DNA of 19,409 bases from NCBI GenBank assembly GCA_902796695.1, contig CADBQE010000112.1, forward strand, positions 1 through 19,409, in the 5' to 3' direction. This stretch comes from an uncultured Lachnospiraceae bacterium. Lineage in GTDB: Bacteria > Bacillota > Clostridia > Lachnospirales > Lachnospiraceae. Positions 1 to 6,663 of this stretch are shown one piece after another. A model generated the notes under the pieces. The model ran no database searches, was not told the origin of the DNA, and saw only the letters and a list, made by a program, of their open reading frames with translations. Every line of letters begins with the position of its first letter. Position 1 is the stretch's first letter. A program made the position numbers and the translations under genes.

Positions 1-125
1 CCCAGGGACCTTCCGGAAACGACCGGACCTTCCGGCGCGGGTGTGGCATACGCGCCCCGGTAAGGTCTGACCGTGTAATCACCTATTTTTTCGGGAAGCT
101 CTCTTCCCAGACTGTTTCGGATCAT
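1..125 (-). CDS. citF: Citrate lyase-type alpha subunit, N-terminal fragment (cut by window edge)
   Basis: An open frame begins at the ATG at 125-123, whose ATGA overlaps the citE stop, and runs off the left edge after 42 residues. A strong GGAGGGG ribosome site lies 7 bases upstream. The N-terminus contains NSLGRELPEKIG followed by a PYRGAYATP segment, which resembles the N-terminus of citrate lyase alpha subunits (typically xNxxGREIP...PFxGAFA). The alpha subunit is the acyl-ACP:carboxylate ACP-transferase: it swaps the acetyl group on the CitD prosthetic arm for the substrate. Position after citD and citE fits the usual citDEF order. The remaining roughly 470 residues lie outside the window, so completeness is unknown. 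The identity rests on a short segment plus synteny. A citramalate-specific version is equally possible. Confidence 0.8.
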   Translation of the reverse strand, partial: MIRNSLGRELPEKIGDYTVRPYRGAYATPAPEGPVVSGRSL

Positions 126-1021
126 TTCTCTTCCCCTCCCCATTTAATGCCGGCGGCTTCCGCCTTGGCCAGAGTCGTGCGGGCTCTCAGTTCCATGGGT
201 TTGTCCACCATGCCGCCGTCCAGCACGCAGACGCCGGTATGGTTGCGGGCGGCTTCCTCCAGCGCTTCCAGCACGCGTCTGGCGTTGCGGATCTCCTTGG
301 CGGAAGGCGTAAAGCACGCATTGACCTGATCGATCTGGCGCGGGTGCACGCAGGTCTTGCCGTCAAATCCCAGGGTGCGGGTCATTTCCAGATCCCGCTC
401 CAGGCCTTCCGCGTCGTTAATATCGGAAAAGACGGCGTCCTGCGCGGAGATGCCCGCTTCCCGGCAGGCCATCAGCACCGCGTTGCGGGCATAGAAGATC
501 TCCCAGCCGGGTTTGGTGCGCTTCGCACTCATGCTGGCGGTAAAGTCCTCCGCGCCCAGGGCCATGGCCACCACGCGGGAGCTGGCGGATGCGATCTGTC
601 TGGCATTCAGGACGCCCAGATAGGATTCGATATTGCACCAGATCTTCACGCCGCCTTCGGGCAGGCCGGCCTTCTTTTCGATAGCCGTCATTTTGTCCGC
701 GATCCGGACCACTTCCTCCGCGTATTCCACCTTGGGAATGCGGATGGCGTCCGGCTGCGCGCGCACGGCCGCTTCCAGGTCCGCGTCCAGTTCTTTCGAG
801 TAGATCCCGTTGACCCGGATCAGGATGTATTTGCCGGCCGGCCGCTGATATTTGATCGCATTGTAGACCAGGAAGCGGGCCGCGTCCTTTTCGCCGGCGG
901 ACACGGAATCCTCCAGGTCGTAGACCAGACAGTCCTCATTGTAGAATCCCGCCTGGATCATTTTCACCGGGCTGGTCCCTCCGGCATAGAGGGAAGTCCG
1001 CATCAGCTGATTGTTTTCCAT
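122..1021 (-). CDS. citE: Citrate lyase-type beta subunit (HpcH/HpaI-family, CitE-like)
   Basis: This 299-residue protein has the usual CitE length. It catalyses the retro-Claisen cleavage of the acyl-ACP substrate (citryl- or citramalyl-ACP) to acetyl-ACP plus a 2-oxoacid, in the cytoplasm with CitD and CitF. Visible family signatures are VYDLEDSVSAGEKDAAR (about residues 33-49), IRVNGI (substrate-binding Arg), the IRIPKVE barrel strand, the ALGAEDF magnesium-site segment and LGFDGKTCVHPRQI near 220-235. The start has a GGGAGGA ribosome site inside the end of citD, 2 bases upstream. It overlaps citF by ATGA, so translation is probably coupled. Odd point: the first barrel strand reads SLYAGGTSP, where classical CitE has a FVPGNNP-type loop, which may mean a different acyl substrate. 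Family assignment is sure; citrate versus citramalate or another acid is not. Confidence 0.9.
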   Translation of the reverse strand: MENNQLMRTSLYAGGTSPVKMIQAGFYNEDCLVYDLEDSVSAGEKDAARFLVYNAIKYQRPAGKYILIRVNGIYSKELDADLEAAVRAQPDAIRIPKVEYAEEVVRIADKMTAIEKKAGLPEGGVKIWCNIESYLGVLNARQIASASSRVVAMALGAEDFTASMSAKRTKPGWEIFYARNAVLMACREAGISAQDAVFSDINDAEGLERDLEMTRTLGFDGKTCVHPRQIDQVNACFTPSAKEIRNARRVLEALEEAARNHTGVCVLDGGMVDKPMELRARTTLAKAEAAGIKWGGEEK

Positions 1022-1023
1022 CG

Positions 1024-1320
1024 TCAGTTGTCCTCCCTGCTCCAGTCAAATTCGATCTCCGCGGCGCGGCAGACCGCACACTGCAGGCGGGCCCGGATCA
1101 CGAAATCCAGCGCGCCCTTGTCCACCAGGGAAACGCGGGCGTTTTCCACGCCGAATTCCCCCAGCACCTGCCGGACCGTTGCCCGGATCGAGTCCCCGAA
1201 CAGCACTTCCACGTCGCTGGTGAGGTCGATCGTGATCCCGCCGGCCGCTTCCGGCCGGAGCGTGACCATAACGTCTCCGGATTCCGTCGTACCGGCCATG
1301 GCCGGTTTCTTCAGTTCCAT
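1024..1320 (-). CDS. citD: Citrate lyase-type acyl carrier protein (gamma subunit)
   Basis: At 98 residues this matches the size of CitD, the acyl carrier protein of citrate and citramalate lyases. It carries the 2'-(5''-triphosphoribosyl)-3'-dephospho-CoA arm on a serine; the likely attachment site is the Ser in AGTTESGDVMVT (around residue 14), which matches the CitD pattern AGTxESSDxxV. A later segment, ARVSLVDKGALDFVIRARL, fits the conserved D-KGALDxxIxAR motif. The start is preceded by GGAGGG 6 bases upstream, and the gene sits 2 bases after the upstream dehydratase subunit and 2 bases before citE. The C-terminus has two cysteines (CAVC) of unknown meaning. Its presence, together with citC and citXG in the opposite operon, shows that the lyase is the multi-subunit ACP type rather than a CoA-ester lyase. 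Confidence 0.93.
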   Translation of the reverse strand: MELKKPAMAGTTESGDVMVTLRPEAAGGITIDLTSDVEVLFGDSIRATVRQVLGEFGVENARVSLVDKGALDFVIRARLQCAVCRAAEIEFDWSREDN

Positions 1321-1322
1321 GT

Positions 1323-1841
1323 TTATCCCTCCGCTGTCTTTTTCATATACTGGAACAGGCCGCCGGCCTCCATGATCTCATGTTCCAGGTCGCTCACCGC
1401 GTCTCCGTGCAGGCGGGCGTCCGTATCCAGGTCATGGATCTCCCCGGTGGTCAGGTCGACTTCCAGCATGTCCCCGTTGCGGATCCGGCCGTCCCGGATC
1501 GCCGCGGAGATCCCGTCCACAAACAGGACCGGGTATCCGTTATTGATGGCATTGCGGTAATAGATGCGGGAGCAGGTCTCCGCCAGCACGCAGGGCACCC
1601 CCGCGAACTTCAGGCAGTAGACGGCATGTTCCCGGCTGGAGCCGCAGCCGAAATTCTTTCCGGCTACCACGAAATCACCGGGCTGCACCTTTTTGGCAAA
1701 GTCCTCCTGCCCGGGGTAGTATTCAAAGGCGTACTGCGGCATCTGCGCCGGGTCCGTCTCCGCCAGATATTTGTTGTGATAGATCAGGTCCGTATCCACG
1801 TTGTCGCCGAATACCCAGGCGCGTCCTCTCTGAATGCTCAT
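1323..1841 (-). CDS. Aconitase-family dehydratase small (swivel) subunit, LeuD-like, substrate unknown
   Basis: This 172-residue protein is the swivelling domain of a two-subunit aconitase-superfamily hydro-lyase (relatives: isopropylmalate isomerase LeuD, homoaconitase HacB, 2,3-dimethylmalate dehydratase DmdB, mesaconase). Family signatures are VFGDNVDTDLI at 10-20, GKNFGCGSSREHA at 61-73, whose Ser/Arg contact the substrate carboxylate, and ETCSRIYYRNAINNG. The specificity loop reads YLAET (residues 25-29). Isopropylmalate isomerases and homoaconitases usually carry YLVY- or YLRT-like loops there, so leucine or lysine biosynthesis is not implied. It lies 12 bases after the large subunit with an AAAGGAGGG ribosome site, and 2 bases before citD, so it is in the same transcript as the lyase. 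This suggests that it prepares the lyase substrate. Family high confidence; substrate open. Confidence 0.9.
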   Translation of the reverse strand: MSIQRGRAWVFGDNVDTDLIYHNKYLAETDPAQMPQYAFEYYPGQEDFAKKVQPGDFVVAGKNFGCGSSREHAVYCLKFAGVPCVLAETCSRIYYRNAINNGYPVLFVDGISAAIRDGRIRNGDMLEVDLTTGEIHDLDTDARLHGDAVSDLEHEIMEAGGLFQYMKKTAEG

Positions 1842-1853
1842 GATCGCCCTCCT

Positions 1854-3134
1854 TTACTGGATGAATTCCCGGGGATCCGTGATCACACCCCGGACGGCCG
1901 TGGCCATGGCGGCCATGGGAGACATCAGGTAGGTGTGGCTGCCTTTGCCCACCTTGCCGATAAAGTTGCGGTTATTGGTCGCGACGCCCACGTCGCCGGC
2001 GGGCAGCGCCCCATAATGCTCCGCCGTGCACAGCGCGCAGGTCGGATTGGTGAATACGATGCCGGCCTCCAGGAAGTCCGCGGCCAGCCCGTTCTTAACG
2101 CAGGCCAGCTGCACTTCCGTGGTGCTGGGCGTGATGATGACGCGGGTCCCCGGGTCCACTTTTCCGCCGGCGGCCTTTAAGACCTTCCAGGCGGCTTCGA
2201 TATCTTCATAGCGGCCGTTGGAGCAGGAGCCGATATGGACCTGGTCCACGTGCGTGCCCGCGATCTCGCGGACCGGCTTCACGTTGTCCGGCGCGTCCGG
2301 GCAGGAAGCCATGGGCTCCAGGTCCGTCACGTCGTAATGCAGGACGCGGATGTATTCCGCATCGGGGTCGGCCGAAAGGGTCTTTACGCGCTCGATGACT
2401 TCGGCGCCGGCGCGCTCCGTCATCCAGTCCAGCACCTCGCCGCTCGGCATGATGAGCGGGACCTTGCCGCTCATTTCCGTCACCATGGAGCAGAGCGTGA
2501 TGCGCTCGGCCAGATTCGCGCGGTCAATGGTCTCACCGGTGAATTCGACGGCCAGGAAGTCCATGCCGCCCGCGCCCAGATCACCCACGATCCGGGTCAG
2601 CAGATCGCGCATGGATACGCCGGGCGCAAACCGTCCGGTGATCTCGATCTTTAAGGTCTGCGGCACACGGAACCAGCTGGTCCCGTTCACATACGCCGCG
2701 GCCACCTCGGAGTTGCCCACGCCCGTGGCAAAGGCGCCCATGGCCCCCAGCAGGTTCATGTGGCTGTCCGTGCCCAGGACCACGTCGCCGGGCTTGATCA
2801 GGCCGGCCTCCAGCATCACATGCTGGCCGATGCCGTGGTTGATGTCAAACACGTGGCGGATCCCCTGGCGCTTTGCAAACTCCCGGATGATCTTCTGATT
2901 GTTGGATACTTTTTCCGAATGCGAAGGGGCCTGCAGGTCAAAGGTGAATGCCACCTTTTCCGGATCCCATACGCGGGCTTCGGGGCCCATTTCTTTTTCA
3001 AACTGCAGCACGCAGTTGGCGCCGCCGAAATCCCGGGCGGAAGCCAGGTCCACTTTGCACCAGACCCGCTCACCGACCCGGACTTCCCGTCCCGCCGCGC
3101 GCTCCATGATTTTCATGATCGCTGTTTTGCCCAT
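1854..3134 (-). CDS. Aconitase-family [4Fe-4S] dehydratase large subunit, LeuC/DmdA-like, substrate unknown
   Basis: This 426-residue protein is the iron-sulphur catalytic subunit of the two-part dehydratase. Cluster ligands are visible as C304 in HIGSCSNGRYEDI and C366/C369 in NPTCALCTAEHYG. The N-terminal active-site loop is GTDSHMNLLGAMGAFATGVG (121-140); relatives usually have DSHT, so the Met is unusual and lies near the substrate. The frame is open up to 3251, but I chose the ATG at 3134: the family homology begins there, AGGA/GGAG ribosome sequences precede it, and the longer start would translate through the predicted promoter. The length fits the LeuC/DmdA subfamily of about 420 residues. 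First gene of the leftward operon. Candidate reactions are aconitate/citrate or mesaconate/citramalate interconversion, or hydration of another unsaturated acid. Confidence 0.9.
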   Translation of the reverse strand: MGKTAIMKIMERAAGREVRVGERVWCKVDLASARDFGGANCVLQFEKEMGPEARVWDPEKVAFTFDLQAPSHSEKVSNNQKIIREFAKRQGIRHVFDINHGIGQHVMLEAGLIKPGDVVLGTDSHMNLLGAMGAFATGVGNSEVAAAYVNGTSWFRVPQTLKIEITGRFAPGVSMRDLLTRIVGDLGAGGMDFLAVEFTGETIDRANLAERITLCSMVTEMSGKVPLIMPSGEVLDWMTERAGAEVIERVKTLSADPDAEYIRVLHYDVTDLEPMASCPDAPDNVKPVREIAGTHVDQVHIGSCSNGRYEDIEAAWKVLKAAGGKVDPGTRVIITPSTTEVQLACVKNGLAADFLEAGIVFTNPTCALCTAEHYGALPAGDVGVATNNRNFIGKVGKGSHTYLMSPMAAMATAVRGVITDPREFIQ

Positions 3135-3212
3135 GACGATTCCTGCTCCTTTTTTATGATTCGTTCCCTCCGCCGCGCCGGGCGCGCCGGGCGGCCTTCC
3201 GTTTCCGTGTAC

Positions 3213-3241
3213 TATAATATAGAGGAACTTTGCAAAAAGAA
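3213..3241 (-). promoter_or_regulatory. Predicted promoter of the leftward dehydratase-lyase operon
   Basis: On the minus strand a TATTAT -10 box (3218-3213) follows a poor -35 (TTCTTT, 3241-3236) with 17 bases between them. The start site would be near 3206, leaving a leader of about 70 bases that contains a GC-rich tandem GCCCGGCGC pair. The weak -35 fits a promoter that needs an activator. Confidence 0.5.
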
Positions 3242-3263
3242 AGCACATCATTTTTGGGACTCT

Positions 3264-3278
3264 GCAACATTATGTTGC
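3264..3278. promoter_or_regulatory. Palindromic operator candidate 1 (GCAAC-N5-GTTGC)
   Basis: A perfect dyad GCAAC-ATTAT-GTTGC is centred at 3271, about 65 bp upstream of the predicted leftward start site and about 98 bp from the rightward one. Its twin lies 34 bp away (centre to centre). Size and position suggest a dimeric activator site such as a LysR-type recognition site, but the strict T-N11-A pattern is absent. No regulator gene is in the window. Confidence 0.55.
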
Positions 3279-3297
3279 GTGGTTTTGTTCTCCGTCC

Positions 3298-3312
3298 GCA
3301 ACACACCGTTGC
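3298..3312. promoter_or_regulatory. Palindromic operator candidate 2 (GCAAC-N5-GTTGC)
   Basis: A second perfect dyad, GCAAC-ACACC-GTTGC, is centred at 3305, about 64 bp upstream of the predicted rightward start. The arms are identical to those of the first dyad while the 5-bp spacers differ, which argues for protein binding rather than a simple duplication. A further lone GTTGC half-site occurs at 3340-3344. Confidence 0.55.
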
Positions 3313-3353
3313 ATCATTTCAAATATCCTTTGCTTTTATGTTGCCGCCGTTTA

Positions 3354-3362
3354 TGCTATGAT
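3354..3362 (+). promoter_or_regulatory. Predicted extended -10 promoter of the amidohydrolase-citC-citXG operon
   Basis: TGC-TATGAT (3354-3362) is an extended -10 element with no good -35 at the expected distance. The start site would be near 3369, about 26 bases before the ATG, with a strong GGGAGGGG ribosome site at 3381-3388. Confidence 0.5.
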
Positions 3363-3394
3363 GCCTGCAGAATTCCGTTCGGGAGGGGAACCTT

Positions 3395-4216
3395 ATGCAT
3401 TCTTTTTCATTCCGGATGCCGGCCGATGCCTGCAATGCCCATCTGCATATCATTGATCCGGCTTTTCCCAATGACGGCAAGGCGGAAGCGCAGGCCGGGA
3501 CCGTGGAAACGTACCGTCTGCTGGCGGAGGAGCTGAGTCTCCCCCGTGCCGTTTTTGTGCAGGCCAAGCCTTTCGGGAAGGACAATGCCTGTCTGGTCGA
3601 CGCTATTGCCCGCTTCGGAGCGGAAAACGCGCGCGGCATTGCGGTCGTGGACGCCTCCGTGACCGATCAAGAGCTGGAGCGCCTGCATGCCGCCGGCGTG
3701 CGCGGCCTCCGCTTCAGTGTATGGAATCCGAACAATGCCGTCGTATCTTTTGAAGACTGCCTGCCCTTAAGCCGCCGGGTCAAGGACCTGGGCTGGAATA
3801 TGCAGCTGCATATGAGCGCTGCGCAGATCGCCGCGCGCGCGGATGAGATCCGTCAGATCCCCTGCCGCGTGGTCTTTGACCATATGGGGCGCCTGGATCC
3901 CGCCCTGGGGATCAGCGATCCCGCCTATCCGTTCATCCAGGAGATGATCGATACGGGCCGGGCTTACGTCAAGCTGTCCGGGCCTTACCTGAATACGCTG
4001 ACCGGAAAGCCCTGGGAGGACGCGAGCGCGACGGCCCGCGCCATTGCGGCCTTTGCGCCGGAGCGTGTGGTCTGGGGAAGCGACTTCCCGCATGTGACCG
4101 AAAAAGTAAAGCCCTCCGAAGAGGAGCTGACCGCGCTGATCGCGGACTGGCTGCCCACGGAACGCGCCCGCGAGCTGGCTCTTGCGGAAAATCCGCGGGA
4201 ATTATACGGGTTTTAA
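3395..4216 (+). CDS. Amidohydrolase-family lactonase-like enzyme (LigI / galactarolactone isomerase type)
   Basis: This 273-residue TIM-barrel protein belongs to the amidohydrolase 2 group that contains 2-pyrone-4,6-dicarboxylate lactonase (LigI), D-galactarolactone isomerase and related sugar-acid lactonases. Signatures are the HxH pair in NAHLHIIDP (H16, H18), RGLRFSVWN in the middle, a QLHMSA histidine, VVFDHMGRLDP and the C-terminal VVWGSDFPHV, whose Asp is the catalytic base in this group. LigI-type members act without a tightly bound metal. It is the first gene of the rightward operon, 3 bases before citC, so it is co-expressed with the lyase activation genes. This suggests it opens a lactone, or hydrolyses a C-O or C-C bond, of the acid fed to the dehydratase and lyase. 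It is not part of classical citrate fermentation clusters. Substrate unknown; the family call is sound. Confidence 0.82.
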   Translation: MHSFSFRMPADACNAHLHIIDPAFPNDGKAEAQAGTVETYRLLAEELSLPRAVFVQAKPFGKDNACLVDAIARFGAENARGIAVVDASVTDQELERLHAAGVRGLRFSVWNPNNAVVSFEDCLPLSRRVKDLGWNMQLHMSAAQIAARADEIRQIPCRVVFDHMGRLDPALGISDPAYPFIQEMIDTGRAYVKLSGPYLNTLTGKPWEDASATARAIAAFAPERVVWGSDFPHVTEKVKPSEEELTALIADWLPTERARELALAENPRELYGF

Positions 4217-4219
4217 GTC

Positions 4220-5248
4220 ATGATCGAGGATTATTCCGTCCGCGCGCTGTCACTAAAGGACCCGGAAGACCGGGCGGCCCTGTACGCCTTTCTGCGCGCG
4301 CAGGGGCTTCGGCCCGAAGATGATCTGGAAGCCGCGTTCGGAATATTGGATGCGGATGAGAATCTGGCCGGCTGCGGCTGCGCGGCCGGTGATCTGCTGA
4401 AATGCTTTGCCGTAGCGGAGTCCCTGCGGGGACAGAACGCGCTGGGGCCGCTGGTGTCCGCTCTGGTGCAGGAGCGGTTCGCGAAGGGGTTTTATGATCT
4501 TTTCATCGTGACCCGGAGCGCCAATCTCCCGCTCTTTACCGGCTGCGGCTTCTACGAGGTGGCGCACACGGATGCCGTCGCCCTGCTGGAGAACCGGCCG
4601 GACGGCCCGGAGGCTTTCGCCCGCACGGTGTGCCGTCCCGGAGATGAAGGCTTAAAGACCGGGGCCGTCGTCATGAACGCGGATCCGTTTACGCTCGGTC
4701 ACCGCTATCTTCTGGAACAGGCGGCCGCGGCCTGCGATCTTCTGTATGTTTTTGTACTGGAGGAAGACCGTTCCTTCTTCCCCGCCCGGGACAGACTGGC
4801 TCTGGTCGCGGAAGGAACGCAGGATATGCCGAACGTCCGCGTACACGCCGGCGGCCGGTATATGATCTCCTCCGCCACCTTCCCCACTTACTTTTTGAAA
4901 TCTCAGGAAAACGCCGCACGGCTTCAGGCGGAGCTGGACGCGGCGGTATTTGCCGAACGGATCGCGCCTTCCCTCCATGTCTCCTGCCGCTTTGTCGGGG
5001 AAGAACCGCTGGACCCTGTGACTGCATGGTACAACGAAGCCCTGACCTCCTCGCTTCCCCGAAGCGGTACGGCGCTGATCCGCATACCCCGTCTGGAAAA
5101 GGGTGGAAGCCCCGTCAGTGCTTCCCGGGTCAGGGCCCTGCTCAGGCAGCAGGGTCTCTGCCCTGAGGTGCGGGCCCTGGTCCCGGAAACCACATACGCC
5201 TATCTTGAGCGGCGTTTCGGTGATGCGCATGAAACCGGAAATCTTTAA
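4220..5248 (+). CDS. citC: [Citrate (pro-3S)-lyase] ligase
   Basis: This 342-residue protein matches CitC, which acetylates the thiol of the CitD prosthetic group with acetate and ATP, turning the lyase on. The N-terminal part (about 1-130) looks like a GNAT-type domain, with ENLAGCGCAAGDLLKCFAV and VTRSANLPLFTGCGFYEVA. The C-terminal part (about 145-330) is a nucleotidyltransferase domain starting with GAVVMNADPFTLGHRYLLEQ, which includes the TxGH nucleotide-binding motif, followed by VFVLEEDRSFFPARDRL. The ATG at 4220 lies 3 bases after the amidohydrolase stop. The 3' end overlaps the start of citXG by 20-26 bases, so the two are translationally coupled. CitC also serves citramalate lyase, so it does not settle the substrate. 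Confidence 0.93.
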   Translation: MIEDYSVRALSLKDPEDRAALYAFLRAQGLRPEDDLEAAFGILDADENLAGCGCAAGDLLKCFAVAESLRGQNALGPLVSALVQERFAKGFYDLFIVTRSANLPLFTGCGFYEVAHTDAVALLENRPDGPEAFARTVCRPGDEGLKTGAVVMNADPFTLGHRYLLEQAAAACDLLYVFVLEEDRSFFPARDRLALVAEGTQDMPNVRVHAGGRYMISSATFPTYFLKSQENAARLQAELDAAVFAERIAPSLHVSCRFVGEEPLDPVTAWYNEALTSSLPRSGTALIRIPRLEKGGSPVSASRVRALLRQQGLCPEVRALVPETTYAYLERRFGDAHETGNL

Positions 5249-6575
5249 CGGTCCCGCGGTCACGCTCCGCGAAGTTCTGGAAAACAAGAGCCGGCGGGCG
5301 GAACGCCAGAAAGCCCTGCTGCGGGAAGACGCGGACGGGCTGATCAGCTTCAGTCTGAATATCCCCGGAAATATCAAGCAGTTTCCGCTTGCCCGGGCCG
5401 CGTTTGAAGAAGGCGCCGCCTGCCTGCGCGGGCGGTTCGGCGCCCGGATCATTCGGGAAGAATGCCTCGACGCTCCTACGGGGAGCGAGGGGCTTTTTGT
5501 GTTTCGGGGCAGCTGCGAAGCGGCCAAAAAAACAGCGGCGGAGCTGGAAGAAAATCATCCGCTCGGCCGCCTGTTCGATCTGGATGTGCTGACGGGGGAC
5601 GGGACGCATCTGTCCCGCTCGGATCTCGGGCTTTCTCCCCGCCGCTGTCTCATCTGCGGCCGGAATGCCAAAGAATGCGGCCGCAGCATGGCGCATCCGC
5701 TGCCGCTGCTTCAGGAAAAGATCGGGGATCTGCTGGAAGGATTCTTCCGGGAGAAATGGGCGGACGATACCGAAAGCACCGCCCTGTCGGCCATGCTGGC
5801 CGAAGTGTCCGCCACGCCCAAGCCGGGGCTGGTGGATCTGGAGAACTCCGGGTCTCACCGGGATATGGACCATTTCACTTTTGAAGCCAGCGCGGAAGCG
5901 CTCGCGCCGTATTTCCGGCGGATCTTTCTGGCCGGCTGGGAAGGCGCCGGGGAAGCCCCCGCTTTTCTGTTTCCCCGCCTGCGTGCCCTGGGACGGGAAG
6001 CGGAAGCGGCCATGTTCCGGGCCACCGGCGGCGTCAATACGCACAAGGGACTGATCTTTTCCATGAGCCTGCTGTGCGCCGCGCGGGGCATCTGCCTGCG
6101 CCGTGGCCGGTCTGATCTTTCTGCGCTCCTGACGGCCGCCTCTTTGCTGGGACACTGCGCGCTGACCGATCTTTCCGCGGGTCCCGCGGAGACAAACGGC
6201 CTGCACTGCTATCGGGATCTGGGGATCCCGGGGATCCGGGGCGAAGCGGCAGCGGGCTTCCCCTCCGTCAAATTCATCGCCCTGCCTGTCCTGAAAGAGC
6301 AGCTGGCGGCCGGCCTGACACTTGGCGACGCCTCGCTTGTGACCCTGCTCGCCCTCATTGCTCATGTCACCGACACCAATATGATCCGCCGGGGTGGCCC
6401 CGAATGCGCTGCCGCCTGCCGCCGGGAAGCCACCGCCCTCCTGGCGCGCATCACCCCCGGCACGCTGCATGCCGAACTGAAAGAACTGGACCGCCGCTAC
6501 ACGGCTCTGGGTCTTTCCCCCGGCGGCTGCGCGGACCTTCTGGCCCTGACACTGCTGCTTCATTTCTGGACCTGA
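5223..6575 (+). CDS. citXG: CitX-CitG fusion: apo-citrate lyase phosphoribosyl-dephospho-CoA transferase / triphosphoribosyl-dephospho-CoA synthase
   Basis: This 450-residue protein joins two enzymes. The CitX part (about 1-180) transfers the prosthetic group to CitD: visible are RAERQKALL, SLNIPGNIKQF, RLFDLDVLTGDG and the cysteine/histidine run RRCLICGRNAKECGRSMAH. The CitG part (about 185-450) makes 2'-(5''-triphosphoribosyl)-3'-dephospho-CoA from ATP and dephospho-CoA: ATPKPGLVDLENSGSHRDMD, GGVNTHKGLIFS and HVTDTNMIRRGG. Fusions of this kind are known in several fermenters. The frame is open from 5103, but homology starts near 5223 (ATG, MRMKPEIF; the second ATG at 5229 is also possible), inside the end of citC. 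No strong ribosome site is seen, consistent with coupling. The stop lies inside a 26-bp tandem repeat. Confidence 0.9.
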   Translation: MRMKPEIFNGPAVTLREVLENKSRRAERQKALLREDADGLISFSLNIPGNIKQFPLARAAFEEGAACLRGRFGARIIREECLDAPTGSEGLFVFRGSCEAAKKTAAELEENHPLGRLFDLDVLTGDGTHLSRSDLGLSPRRCLICGRNAKECGRSMAHPLPLLQEKIGDLLEGFFREKWADDTESTALSAMLAEVSATPKPGLVDLENSGSHRDMDHFTFEASAEALAPYFRRIFLAGWEGAGEAPAFLFPRLRALGREAEAAMFRATGGVNTHKGLIFSMSLLCAARGICLRRGRSDLSALLTAASLLGHCALTDLSAGPAETNGLHCYRDLGIPGIRGEAAAGFPSVKFIALPVLKEQLAAGLTLGDASLVTLLALIAHVTDTNMIRRGGPECAAACRREATALLARITPGTLHAELKELDRRYTALGLSPGGCADLLALTLLLHFWT

Positions 6576-6637
6576 TCCGTCCGCGTCATATCCGGACCTG
6601 CCCCGTCCGCGTCATATCCGGACCTGACCCGTCCGCT
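6568..6637. repeat. 26-bp tandem repeat spanning the citXG stop codon
   Basis: Two near-identical 26-bp units (6568-6593 and 6594-6619, one mismatch) are followed by a third that matches for about 18 bases (6620-6637). The unit begins GGACCTG and ends GTCATATCC. The first unit contains the last two codons and the TGA of citXG, so the array probably arose by duplication of the gene's 3' end. No function is evident. Confidence 0.85.
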
Positions 6638-6663
6638 GTCCCCGTAGGGACGTCCCGACCAAT

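Noticed and set aside
239..1375. 378-codon open frame on the plus strand opposite citE and citD
   Set aside because: It is rich in Arg/His/Gln with no family signature and no ribosome site; the opposite strand holds well-supported genes.
1323..3134. Leucine biosynthesis leuCD
   Set aside because: No leuA or leuB nearby, loops are atypical and the genes are co-transcribed with citD and citE; leucine synthesis is not supported.
3135..3251. Longer N-terminus for the dehydratase large subunit (start at 3251)
   Set aside because: The extra 39 residues lack homology, would cover the predicted promoter, and the ATG at 3134 has a good ribosome site.
5142..6563. 473-codon open frame on the minus strand
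   Set aside because: Antisense shadow of citXG, whose domains are clear on the plus strand.
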